Positions 13,800-22,595 of a stretch of DNA of 64,000 nt are shown one piece after another. The notes below the pieces were generated by a model. The model ran no database searches, was not told the origin of the DNA, and saw only the letters and a list, made by a program, of their open reading frames with translations. A program made the position numbers and the translations under genes. Each line of letters opens with the position of its first letter. The stretch's first letter is position 1. Source of the stretch: Phorcus lineatus (taxonomy: Eukaryota; Mollusca; Gastropoda; Trochida; Trochidae); the NCBI GenBank assembly GCA_921293015.1, contig OV121081.1:69519022-69583021 (forward strand), given 5' to 3'.

Positions 13800-16470
13800 T
13801 ATATTGTGTACATGTTTTGATAACTTTGACAATGCTTCATTATATTCAGAATATAATATGAAAAATGAAAAATCACCAGGTATGGATGGTTTTACAACTG
13901 AATTTTTAAAATTCTTTTGGAATGATTTAAATAAATATTTGATTAATTCCTTAAACTATGCTTATAAGCATCGCTCCTTATCTAGAAACGAGGATTAATT
14001 ACATGTTTACCAAAACCCAATAAGCCTAAACAGTTTCTCAAATCTTGGCGCCCCTTAAGCTTGCTCAATACTTCATACAAAATCGCATCAGCAGTTATTG
14101 CAAAAACGATTAAACCCATTTTACCAACAATTTTTAATGAAAATCAAAAAGGATTTCTACCAGGTAGGTAAATAGGGGAGGTTACTAGACTTAATTATGA
14201 TATTATGGACTACACCGAGACATTCCAAGTTCCAGGATTATTGTTAATGATTGACTTTGAGAAAGCCTTTGATTCTGTGGATAGACATTTTATCAAGAAT
14301 GAACTCAATTTCTTTAATTTTGGACCAAGTCTACAAAAGTGGATCTCTGTTCTCCAAAATGATATTGAATCATTTGTTCTTGTGAATGCATTTGGAAGCT
14401 CTACTTTCAAAATAACAAGAGGTTGTAGGCAAGGGGATCCGGTGTCACCATATATATTTATATTATGTGTAGAAATCTTAGCGCTCATGGTTAGAAAAGA
14501 TAAAAGGATAATTAAAGGGTATTAAAATTGGAAATATTGAAAGTATTTTGGCTTAGTTTGCAGATGATACTTCTTTATCTTTTGATGATACGGTGTTACG
14601 AATGAATTTGGAATAGGAAAATGTCCCCAGTCAAACCAGCAAAATATAACAAGACACTTGTATATTAAAGACAATTTAATCAATCAAATAATATACAAAG
14701 TGTTTAAGATTACAATATCAAGCTAGTACAAGCTATAATACAATATCAAATGAGTCACACTAATTACTAGTAGCTAAATAAATATATTCACCAGTCCTTG
14801 TGAATCACACAGTTGATGAATGTAGAAAATCAGTCAGAGGGTCTTGATAGGAGATATATGAATCCGGCTTGTAAAGGTATCCAAAAACAGTGGCACGGCA
14901 GATGATTGCAAAGTTGATTGTAAGAAGCAAGATCGAAACGGGTGTAAGTGTGACCTACTAAACATTACAACGATGTTATACAATGTTAAACTTATAAACA
15001 ATTACACACTCATAACAACGGAAAACGTCTTTATGCTGTTCTCAAGGTTTTCTGGACTTAAAGTTAATACTGAAAAAACTAGATTGATATGGATAGGATC
15101 TAAGAAGAGATCAAGATACAAGCTTTGCAAGGATTACAATCTTGATTGAACACAATCACAGTTTATTTAGTAGGTGTCAAATTTGTTGAGATTTAGAATT
15201 AATGGTTGATATTGATTATTCAGATACGCTGGAAAAAATTGAGAGAGAGAGAGAGATGAAAAGCTGGGAATTAAGGCTTCTGACACCCATGGTCAGAAAT
15301 GTAATGTTAAAATCTTTATTGCTTTCAAAATTAAATCATCTCTTCTCATCTATACCAAGTCCACCAGATAATGGTATTCAGTCATTTCAGAAGAGATGTT
15401 TTGAGTTTGTTTGGAAGGGAAAGAAAGACAAAATTAAAAGAAGTGTTATTACATCAACTGCTAAAAATGGAGGAATCAATGTTCCAATTAACAAAATATT
15501 ATAAAGTCTCAAAAAATTGTTTGGATTGACAGATTGCTATATAGTAAAAATTTTGTGATATACATTCGAATAGTCAGAGACTGTGGCTTGCAGATGGTGC
15601 TTACATTGGCAATTGTATGTTGCCTACTATTTCAAATACATTCTGGCAAGATGTTGTAAAAGCATGGGCTGACTAACAATATGTTACCAGGATGAGAATC
15701 TCTGCTGTAATGTTTTGAATCAATCTCTTTGGTATAATAATAATATATTGATTGGTGGCAAAACCATATTTTACAGAAATTGGGAAGAAGAGGAATAACA
15801 TATTTAAGAAATATTATGAATGAAGCTGGTACTATTATGTCTCATGAAGAATTTATTGATAAATATGATATTGTTGTTGATTTTCATACATACCAAGGTA
15901 TTAATCGTGCAACATTTCAATACTTTAAAAAGAGAAAAAAACAAAAAAACATATCCTCCTCCCAATTCTTCCATTTAATATTTCAAAACTTGACAAAAGT
16001 AAACATTTGTATCAAATATTATGTCAATTAAGTTTTAATAAATCAAATGGCCAATTGAAATGGGAAGAAATATTTGGCAAGGAGTTTCTACAGAATGAAT
16101 GGGAGAATATCAATATGATGCCAAATAGATGCACACAGAGTTTTAATCTAAAAAAATTTCAGTATGAAATAACTCAGCATTTTCTGACAACCAATATTTT
16201 TTTGTATAAGATTGAATATGTTGATTCACCATTGGGTTCTTTTTGTAAGCAGTTACCTGAAAGTATTATTTACTTACTGTATGAGTGAAGTCATGTGAGA
16301 AAAGTATGGAGTGAGTTGGCAGAACGGCTAGATAAATTGGTTTAACACCAGAAATTATTATAACCCATATAATACAATCTGTTTACTAGTGAAACAAAAT
16401 ATATACAGTATGAGCAGAAAGGGAAAGAAGTTCAATTTTGAAATTATTCAGAAAGAATTATTAAGATATT
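13800..16470 (+). pseudogene. LINE ORF2 reverse transcriptase and C-terminal region, broken
   Basis: ORF2 copies the LINE RNA at the nicked target. RT blocks appear in order: KNEKSPGMDGFTTEFLKFFW (about 13,860), a LLMIDFEKAFDSVDRHF A box (14,240), GCRQGDPVSPYIFILCVEIL (14,420) and FADDTSL (about 14,557). After the 398-bp insertion it resumes with FSRFSGLKVNTEKTRLIWIG (about 15,045). The C-terminal part continues with SIPSPPDNGIQSFQKRC (15,350), GITYLRNIMNEAGTIMSHEEF (15,790) and LKWEEIFGKEFLQNEWENI (about 16,055). The GCRQGDP box and the FSGLKVN and NEAGTIMS blocks are typical of L1/Tx1-type elements. Pieces lie in several frames separated by stops, and no endonuclease precedes RT, so this copy cannot act on its own. 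Confidence 0.9.
14622..15019. mobile_element. 398-bp insertion inside the LINE, possibly a solo LTR
   Basis: GGAAAA at 14,616-14,621 is repeated at 15,020-15,025. Leaving out the intervening 398 bases joins FADDTSL...RMNLE to FSRFSGLKVN in one frame at the place expected for L1-type RT, so this is a precise insertion younger than the LINE. On the minus strand the segment reads TGTTATGAG near its start and ends GGGGACA. These resemble the TG...CA ends of a long terminal repeat, though two extra bases lie between that TG and the duplicated target. No coding sequence is seen. A fossil solo LTR is the best guess; another short insertion type is possible. Confidence 0.65.
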
Positions 16471-16785
16471 ATTAGCAATGAAAATACATTGCCTTTACAA
16501 ATAATAAGCAATCAAAATTCTTTTCATTTTGATCCTCTTTCCACACTTTATTAAACTCAATGAGTCAGACTGATACTTATAAATCCAACAAAATGTAAAA
16601 CATGTTAACCTTGCAATATAACAGACCTGCAATACATATGTTTTTGAACCATGTATACAATTTGAACAAGTACTTTTGTATTTATATATTAATTAACTCT
16701 TGTATGTATATTTGCATCTATGTACAATATGTCTACAATTTATGTACAACAAACTATGTAAATATCTTATGGGAAATAAAAAAAT

Positions 16786-16803
16786 TCATCCAACACAAGA
16801 TGA
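16786..16803 (+). repeat. LINE target-site duplication, 3' copy
   Basis: This is identical to 12,480-12,497 and follows directly on the A-rich tail of the LINE, fixing its 3' end. Confidence 0.93.
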
Positions 16804-17894
16804 TTCTTTAAGAAACATTAGTAGAATAAGCATTTTGTTTCCAGATTTGACTATGATTATACAGATTCCTTATATATTAAAATGCCAAAGAATTCCATCT
16901 CCCTGATCACAGGTTATGACATTTTGAATAACATTTGATAGTAACATTTCTCTAAAATACCATTTCATTAGATGAAGAATAACTTGTTCCTTGATCGAAA
17001 CACTCTGTAGAAGATGACGTACGTAAATAAGGAAACTCTTGCTCTTCTTCAGAGGTTTGTACATTCTAGTCTAATTTGATTTGCCATCTTCTCTTGTTAG
17101 ATAAGCAGCAGAGAATATAACATGTCTTTAGCCCTTGGCTTCTTCAAATCGAATATGCATGATGTGTAGATCAAATAAAATGAGCTTACATGTATTTATG
17201 TATTACACCTTCTCAGCACTAAGAATAAAAAGATACTGTTTAGATTAGGATGAGTGAGGATCATCAGACAAGCACGATCTATTGTTTTTTTTCTTTCTGA
17301 ACAGATATACAGGTAGATGGAACGTATATTATAGATTTAAAAAAATGTGTATTGGCTCGGGATAATTTGGTCTTTATCTGTATTTATCATTGGAAAATGC
17401 TGATTCATTTGCAAAATTAAGTGTTGAGTCTTTCCAATGCGTTTAAAATATGCCATTTTTTTATGGAAAGGTTAAATCCTTTTCTCTATGATTTTAATTT
17501 ATTTCGTCAAATAAAAGTGGAAAATCTGAATTTCAGCTACAGTAAATAAATTTTCATTTTTTCTTATTATATGTTCATTTTAAACACTAATCAGTTTTAA
17601 TTTAGTTTCTCGTTTGTCATTAATTATTTCCAACGTTGCGTTTGCTTACATGCACCATCATTGGCTATTAGCAGTCATCACAGGACCAGAATTTAACTGA
17701 CCATTGTCTCAAATGAATGAGACATTTATGACTTTGCTTTCAAATATATTTCCAATCATCATCACCAAAGATTTTACTCATCAATGCATGTTTTCTTCCT
17801 ATAGGCCTGCGTTTAGGTTCTGTTTGTCATCTATAAGTTTGAAAACCCTGAGTTTATTTACTATAAGTGATCTTTTATGCCAAATATTACAATT
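16804..17894. other. non-coding stretch between two transposons
   Basis: About 1.1 kb with no recognisable gene. It is the original genomic sequence between the LINE and the palindromic-TIR element. Confidence 0.5.
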
Positions 17895-17901
17895 TAAATT
17901 G
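17895..17901 (+). repeat. candidate target-site duplication, left
   Basis: TAAATTG abuts the left end of the palindromic-TIR element and recurs directly after the right end at 20,410-20,416. The terminal TA can be assigned to element or target, so the duplication is between 5 bp (AATTG) and 7 bp (TAAATTG). Confidence 0.65.
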
Positions 17902-17903
17902 TA

Positions 17904-17924
17904 CAATCTGATTAAAATCAGATG
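17904..17924 (+). repeat. left terminal inverted repeat, palindromic
   Basis: This is a perfect reverse complement of 20,389-20,409. Its 18-bp core ATCTGATTAAAATCAGAT is itself a palindrome with an AA centre, so each end can form a small hairpin or bind a symmetrical protein dimer. Confidence 0.92.
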
Positions 17925-17941
17925 GAATTCCGCTTGTTTAA

Positions 17942-17988
17942 TTTCGTTTCGTTTTATTTCCGTTTTGTTTCGTTTCGTTTCGTTTCAG
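17942..17988. repeat. (TTTCG)n-like microsatellite
   Basis: Repeated GTTTC/GTTTT pentamers end in three clean copies of TTTCG just inside the left TIR. No equivalent tract lies inside the right end, so it expanded on one side only. Confidence 0.85.
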
Positions 17989-18005
17989 GTTAACAAGCTA
18001 TATTC

Positions 18006-18135
18006 CATCTGACACTGCCCCGTTAAGTTGAATGTCCCGGGCTTACGAGAATTAACCAATCAAAATCTAGGCCAATAATGCCATCACCCTGGACTCCATA
18101 CAGCGTATGTTCGGTGTTGCGCGGAGTTAGGCATG
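18006..18135 (+). promoter_or_regulatory. left promoter-like end of the palindromic-TIR element
   Basis: In order there are CATCTGACACT (18,006-18,016), AACCAATCA with a CCAAT box (18,056-18,060) and GGCATGGCGGAA with an ATG at 18,133. The same order occurs in mirror image at the right end. The interval is CpG-rich and no TATA box stands out. A small frame from 18,133 to 18,231 (MAETADLLQVLRSVYSAVV...) encodes only 32 residues and is unrecognised. Confidence 0.5.
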
Positions 18136-18361
18136 GCGGAAACAGCCGATCTGCTCCAAGTGCTTCGTTCGGTGTATTCCGCGGTGGTTTTCCCTCGCAT
18201 ATGCGCTGCGACACAAAGATGGTTCAGTTAGCATGTTTCTTCAGCGATCATTGAATATTGACAATTCATGTACTGTAAATATAAATATTTGAAAAATGTA
18301 GATATTGACAGCAAGCGCCATGTCCTCCTGTCTTACACCCAAACGGGTATTGTATTGTAAG

Positions 18362-18523
18362 ATGAACATTTGCGTGATATGTGGTTTCTCTTTTGTGCAA
18401 AAGGACATTTCAGAAACGGGTGCCGAAATTGTAAGAAAGTATTTTAAAGAAAACCTGCTTTTGAGTGAAGAGAAAGTAAATACCATAAAGAAGGCCATTG
18501 ATGTCGTTGTTAACCTCCTTTAG
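18362..18523 (+). CDS. short ORF with CxxC zinc-finger-like start, probably a first exon or remnant
   Basis: The frame begins MNICVICGFSFVQKD and runs 53 codons from this ATG to a stop (an in-frame start also exists at 18,305). After the stop the same frame gives GNQKEFRRFF. A CxxC pair followed by a charged helical stretch resembles the beginning of treble-clef/ZAD-like zinc fingers, but the second cysteine pair is not seen. No function can be assigned. Its position inside the element, in the left half and pointing inward, suggests it belongs to the element and not to the host. Confidence 0.35.
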   Translation: MNICVICGFSFVQKDISETGAEIVRKYFKENLLLSEEKVNTIKKAIDVVVNLL

Positions 18524-18842
18524 GGAAACCAGAAGGAGTTTAGACGGTTCTTTAGCGTAGAATAGAAAGTTAGGACGCTTTTACTTGAAATTCTGCTAAT
18601 ATTTGTGTGAATATGGACTTTAATCGTGCTTTTACAGGCTATAATGTGTAAAAGTTAGGAAAGGGGCCGTGTGTTTGGACGGGGTAGCGACCAAAGTGCT
18701 GCATCGTTTCCACACAGACATTTTGCCGATAGTTGGTCAAAAGGTTTGTTTACCTGTAGATTCCTTCGTCGTGATGCGCCAATGTGAAATTAAAGTGTAT
18801 AACAGAAAAACAACACTTTTGACCGTGTTTTAGACGGTTTTA

Positions 18843-19171
18843 TTATCCCGATCGGGATGTTGGTTCCCGAACGGAAACTGGTACCCGATCGAGGGGTGTG
18901 CAGAACCTGACAACGATCCGAGGCGAAGCGTGTTCGTTCCTTGCTTTTACCCCCTTACAGTACATGTGAAAGGGTAGTGATTTACCATAACCAGTGGGCA
19001 GAATTGCCATACAATCTTTACGGTCCAGTAAACAATTCAAAATTTTGACTTGTTCGGTTTCAGTTCGGAATTTCCAAATTCTTCAGCTATTTCGCGGGGA
19101 TGCGGTGATTTCGTAGACACGAAATCCGGTGAACTCGTAAACAAATCGAGCAGTGACTTTGTAGACAGGTT
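18843..19171 (-). pseudogene. RecQ-like DNA helicase fragment with P-loop
   Basis: The minus strand reads SPHPREIAEEFGNSELKP and, after what looks like one missing base near 19,050, EQVKILNCLL followed by DRKDCMAILPTGYGKS. This matches the start of RecQ-family helicases: an FG..LKP.Q motif 0 followed by motif I (P-loop, PTGYGKS), with LPFHMY continuing. RecQ enzymes are superfamily 2 ATP-dependent 3'-5' DNA helicases. Nothing after motif I (DEAH box, later motifs, RQC, HRDC) is found nearby, so only about 75 residues survive. It starts within the 24-bp-period repeat at 19,080-19,171. It may be an exon of a larger gene or a captured fragment. Confidence 0.65.
19080..19171 (+). repeat. inverted-pair arm with 24-bp internal period
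   Basis: Three successive units begin GTGATTTCGTAGAC, GTGAACTCGTAAAC and GTGACTTTGTAGAC, 24 bases apart. The segment matches 20,108-20,210 in inverted orientation, sharing GCGGTGATNTCGTAGACA. Because 24 is a multiple of three, it translates as 8-residue repeats on both strands (for example GDFVDTKS / GELVNKSS on plus). Confidence 0.6.
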
Positions 19172-19885
19172 TTAAAATAGGATTAGAAGTAATAATAACA
19201 AACCTTTATTTATCAAACTGAAGGATTCGAACACTAATAGGTTCGATTAAAGAAATAAAGTGAATAAAACCTTTAAATAGTCAATTTTGTTGTGTTTTGA
19301 AACTATTAAAGTAATCCAATATTCATGTGTTATTTTCAATTCTTTTAGTTCTTGTTTGATCTTTTAATAAAATGAATTAAGGTAACAGGCCCTCCTGTCT
19401 AATACTTTGCCTTTCGTTTGACTGACCTAAAATGAATAATTAATCAATAATATATGAATCATTTACAAATGAATTACTCGTGTTTGTTATTATTTCTGAT
19501 GCTTTGTCATCTTCAATATCTGAAAGTTATATTAATATTTCGATTACCTCTCCTATGTTAGCAACAGTGTAGGTTTAGTTTTGAATATTCAAATTTCTCG
19601 ATCGTTAACAATTTCACTTTGTCTCCTTCTCCTGTTAGTTTTGTAATATTTTATCTTTTTACCTTTTTTTTACATTTAAATATTTGTGTATATAACAATA
19701 AAAACATTGCCATATAGTCAAAAGTTCGGACTTGAAGAATTCAAACAATTTAGTATGTAACATTCAATATTAATCACTATCTGGAATTTCTAAGAATGTT
19801 TAACAACTTCTATGAGGGTCTGAAGTCGACATGACGAGCCAAAATGCTGATATTTTCAATATATATAGTTTTGGTGCTGGTTAAG
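19172..19885. other. internal AT-rich spacer of the palindromic-TIR element
   Basis: About 0.7 kb without recognisable coding sequence, lying between the inverted-pair arm and the GGCCCAGTG cluster. It may be a later insertion or a non-coding remnant. Confidence 0.4.
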
Positions 19886-20045
19886 TACTGAGCCAGTGCC
19901 GGTTTGATACAGTATGCCACTAATGGCCCAGTGCCGCACCAGCGTTGATAAACCGTAACGGCCCAGTGATGGCACACGGCAATGGGCCAGTGTTTTACAC
20001 AGCACTGGGCCAGTACTAGTCCGATGCTAAATTGCTTTCTGGGAT
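19886..20045. repeat. GGCCCAGTG motif cluster
   Basis: Near-copies of GGCCCAGTG occur five times within 120 bases (about 19,890, 19,925, 19,960, 19,985 and 20,004), at spacings of roughly 35, 35, 24 and 20. One copy is embedded in the palindromic GCACTGGGCCAGT. The cluster is GC-rich against AT-rich surroundings. It may be a nested short repeat or a protein-binding array. Confidence 0.55.
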
Positions 20046-20107
20046 GATATGAACTACTATAAAAGATAATAATTATTAAAAATAAGAGTCAACATTGACT
20101 TAGAAAT

Positions 20108-20214
20108 ACAAATTTAATACTGTCTACGAATTTACTGTCTGCGAAATTCCCGTGTCTATGAAATATTTTGTCTACGAGATCACCGCAAGCCATTTCGCGT
20201 ACTTCGTCCGCCAT
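20108..20214 (-). repeat. inverted-pair second arm with small ORF
   Basis: Read on the minus strand this begins ATGGCGGACGAAGTACGCG (ATG at 20,214) and encodes MADEVREMACGDLVDKIF followed by NFADSKFVDSI. The GDLVDK / NFADS / KFVDS pattern repeats like the plus-strand translation of 19,080-19,171. CCGCCATTTT around the ATG also matches the YY1-type consensus. The frame closes at about 20,089, so it is short. It could be the first exon of a gene read leftward. Confidence 0.45.
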
Positions 20215-20341
20215 TTTGAATGGTGACCCGAACAATGGAAGTAACGCGTAATCTGATTGGTTATAGCTCAATAGGTTGTTGGTAGGAAGTTCAAGGACGA
20301 ATGTCAATCTGGTGACCCCTCTAGCGGGATAGTGTCAGATG
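20212..20341 (-). promoter_or_regulatory. right promoter-like end, mirror image of the left end
   Basis: Read leftward there are CATCTGACACT (20,341-20,331), AACCAATCA (CCAAT at 20,260-20,256) and AAAATGGCGGAC with the ATG at 20,214. Order and orientation mirror the left end, so the element appears to carry two inward-facing promoters. Confidence 0.5.
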
Positions 20342-20388
20342 TTAGTATCGCATATTGATGATGGACAAAAGTTAAGCGCGCGATACAT

Positions 20389-20409
20389 CATCTGATTTTA
20401 ATCAGATTG
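20389..20409 (-). repeat. right terminal inverted repeat, palindromic
   Basis: This is the perfect reverse complement of 17,904-17,924. The candidate target duplication TAAATTG follows at 20,410-20,416. Confidence 0.92.
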
Positions 20410-20416
20410 TAAATTG

Positions 20417-21304
20417 TAAATATTGTGATTATCAAAGTGAAAAGAGACATTTATGAAGTTTTAAACAAGCAGAGTTTGATAGACATAAGGAAAAAAATTA
20501 ATTCTTTACATAAATTCTTAACGTGTTTTTACTCAATTTCAATTGAAACCTAATAAAAAAAACCTTTTTAATGAGTTCATCTAATTGGCTGAATGTTAAT
20601 ATTGTATAACCACTTTTCTGAAGCATAATTACATTCGCAAGAAAAAGAGGGTTTGCTGATAGTTGGGATTGATCCCATATTTGTAAAATTCAGTCACAGA
20701 CACTCACTATATGTACACAACTTTTTTTGTGTTTCATTTTCTTATGCTTTCTATAAACAAAAAAACCCGAAAGCTTGAGAAGTCTGTATTTATAATGTGT
20801 GCTATGGGCACATAATTAACATTTTGAATATAACTAGATTTGAAAAATAACAACTGGCAAATATAAAACATAACACTTCCAAACAATATATGTAACCTTT
20901 AACCGTGTTTCTCAATATTACAATGTAGTGTATTTGTGCCCTTTTTGACTTATGGCAAGAACTTGTGTTTATTTAGTTGAGTTCGCATAGAGGAAAAATG
21001 AAATAATTCGAGGTTAGTAACAAGGAGATATTTTATGTTAACAATAACACAAACCAACAAGAACATTAGTTTTCGTTCTGGAACTGGTGACTTAAGAAGT
21101 GATGTTGCTATTTATGACTGATATTTTCAATATATACCATGTTTGAGTAATATTATTACTTGAGAATAATCTGACAAAGACACCAGGTAAATCTTGAATG
21201 ATGAAAAATGTTCCAAAGCATCGTTAACTAAGCCACATAGCATTATATTGAAATAAGAAAACGTAATCTATGAACTAAGGGAGAGCGATATGTTCATGTG
21301 TACA
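20417..21304. other. non-coding stretch between two DNA transposons
   Basis: No gene or sharp repeat is recognised in these 0.9 kb. Confidence 0.5.
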
Positions 21305-21306
21305 TA

Positions 21307-22593
21307 CGAGGGTTGTCCCAAAAGTTTTCGGCCTGAATATGAAAACATGCCTGAAACGCAACCATACTGTGCGTGCATGAAGAACCTTTATTGACGAGTA
21401 AATGGCATGAAAATAACGAGATGCATGCTCTTCAATTGCAAATAATAGCCTGTCAATCTAAGATACCCTCACATCTTTTACCGAAATGGAGAAAAGTGAA
21501 TGTGAATGTGAATATCTGAGTTTAAAAAATACACTCCAAAGGAAATTCATGGGGATATGTTTCAAACATTAGGTGACTCTGCTCCTTCATATAGCACCAT
21601 TAAACACTGATGTGCTGAATTTAAACGGGGAAGAGTTAGCACTAAAGACGAGCCCGATCCTGGTCGTCCATCTGATGTCACCACACGTGAAAACATTGAG
21701 GCTATTCTTGATACAATAATGCAAGACAGGCGAGTGACTATCGGATACTTAGCTGATACTCACCACATCAGTAAAACATCAGTTATGCAAATTATACATG
21801 AACATTTACATATGAATAAGGTTTCAGCACGCTGGGTCCCCAGAATGTTATCTGAGGACCAAAAGCAAAAACGTCTAATGGTCAGTCAGCAACTTTTTGA
21901 CAAGTATCGCGCAGACCCAGAATCATTTTTCGCTCATGCCGTTACTCAAGATGAAACCTGGGTTCATCATTTTGACCCTGAGACAAAAAGCCAAAGAATG
22001 CAATGGAAAAAAGGACATCACCCACCCCTAAAAAGTTCGAATCTTGTTCCTCCAGTCGGAAGATCATGGCACCCGGTTTTTTTGGACTCTCGGGGTGTAA
22101 TAATGATTGATTAATTAAAGAAAGGTTTTACAATCAATGACACTTATTACGCAAATGAACTACGACAATTACGAGAAAAAATCAAAGAGAAACGAAGGGG
22201 TAAACTGCGCAAAGGTGTGTAACTGTTGCAGGACAATGCTCCCGTTCACACCGCCCAAATTGCAGTCGGTGCAGCACACGATTGTGGGTTCAGGATTCTC
22301 CCCCACCCTGCCTATTCTCCTGACCTTGCCCACTCAGACTTCTTTCTCTTCCCTCGACTGAAAACAGACCTCCGTGGCCAAAGGTTTGGGACTGACGATG
22401 ACAATATTGCTGCAGTAGAGGAGTTTTTGGGATCTCTTGATAAAAACTGGTTTTCAGATGGGTTGCAGATGTTACAAAAACGCTGGAGCAAATTCATTGA
22501 GGTCAAGGGTGATTATGTCAAAAAATAAGTCATAAAAGTTTGAATGTTTCTTTGATTTTGACGGTCAGGCGGAAATGTTTGGGACATCCCTCG
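21307..22593 (+). mobile_element. mariner transposon, full length but inactive
   Basis: The element starts CGAGGGTTGTCCCAAA and ends with the imperfect complement TTTGGGACATCCCTCG. A TA dinucleotide lies directly outside each end (21,305-21,306 and 22,594-22,595), as expected for Tc1/mariner insertion. At 1,287 bp it has the normal mariner length. The inverted repeats are about 30 bp with a few differences. The only ORF is the transposase, broken by stops, so the copy is dead but kept both ends. Confidence 0.95.
21486..22528 (+). pseudogene. mariner transposase (D,D34D), inactivated
   Basis: The transposase would bind the inverted ends and cut and paste the element. The N-terminal helix-turn-helix region contains YTPKEIHGDMFQTLGDSAPS and the linker GRPSDVTTRENIE. 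WVPRMLSEDQK follows. The catalytic triad is visible as D in TQDETWVHHF (about 21,950), D in LLQDNAPVHT (22,232) and D in AYSPDLAHSDFFLF, with exactly 34 residues between the second and third D. The C-terminus ends KGDYVKK, as is usual for the family. In-frame stops lie at 21,608, 22,112 and 22,220, and the start ATG at 21,486 is in another frame from the main body, so at least four lesions have accumulated. Confidence 0.95.
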
Positions 22594-22595
22594 TA

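Larger units (their letters stand above)
12498..16785 (+). mobile_element. L1/Tx1-like LINE retrotransposon, degraded copy
   Basis: The element lies between two identical 18-bp target-site duplications and ends in an A-rich tail (AAATAAAAAAAT), so both ends are defined. It contains an ORF1 with a coiled coil and an RRM-like block, and an ORF2 with reverse transcriptase and a long C-terminal region typical of L1/Tx1-type elements. Only about 360 bases separate the end of ORF1 from the first RT block, so the endonuclease domain that should precede RT (several hundred codons) is absent. A 398-bp insertion sits within RT. Several frameshifts and stops make the copy inactive. Without the insertion it is about 3.9 kb. 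Loss of an internal segment from a copy with intact ends suggests deletion after insertion or retrotransposition of a deleted template. Confidence 0.9.
17902..20409. mobile_element. 2.5-kb DNA transposon with palindromic inverted ends, family uncertain
   Basis: Positions 17,904-17,924 and 20,389-20,409 are perfect reverse complements (21 bp). Each contains ATCTGATTAAAATCAGAT, a palindrome of two 8-bp arms around AA. A 5-7 bp direct repeat flanks the whole. Both ends carry, reading inward, CATCTGACACT, a CCAAT box and an ATGGCGGA start. Inside are a CxxC zinc-finger-like ORF on the plus strand, a RecQ-like helicase fragment on the minus strand, and an inverted pair at 19,080-19,171 and 20,108-20,210. 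The segment is more CpG-rich than its surroundings near its ends. No transposase is recognised, so it is probably a deleted derivative of a larger element. Large transposons encoding a superfamily 2 helicase are known (AcademH), but I cannot show that this belongs there. Confidence 0.7.
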
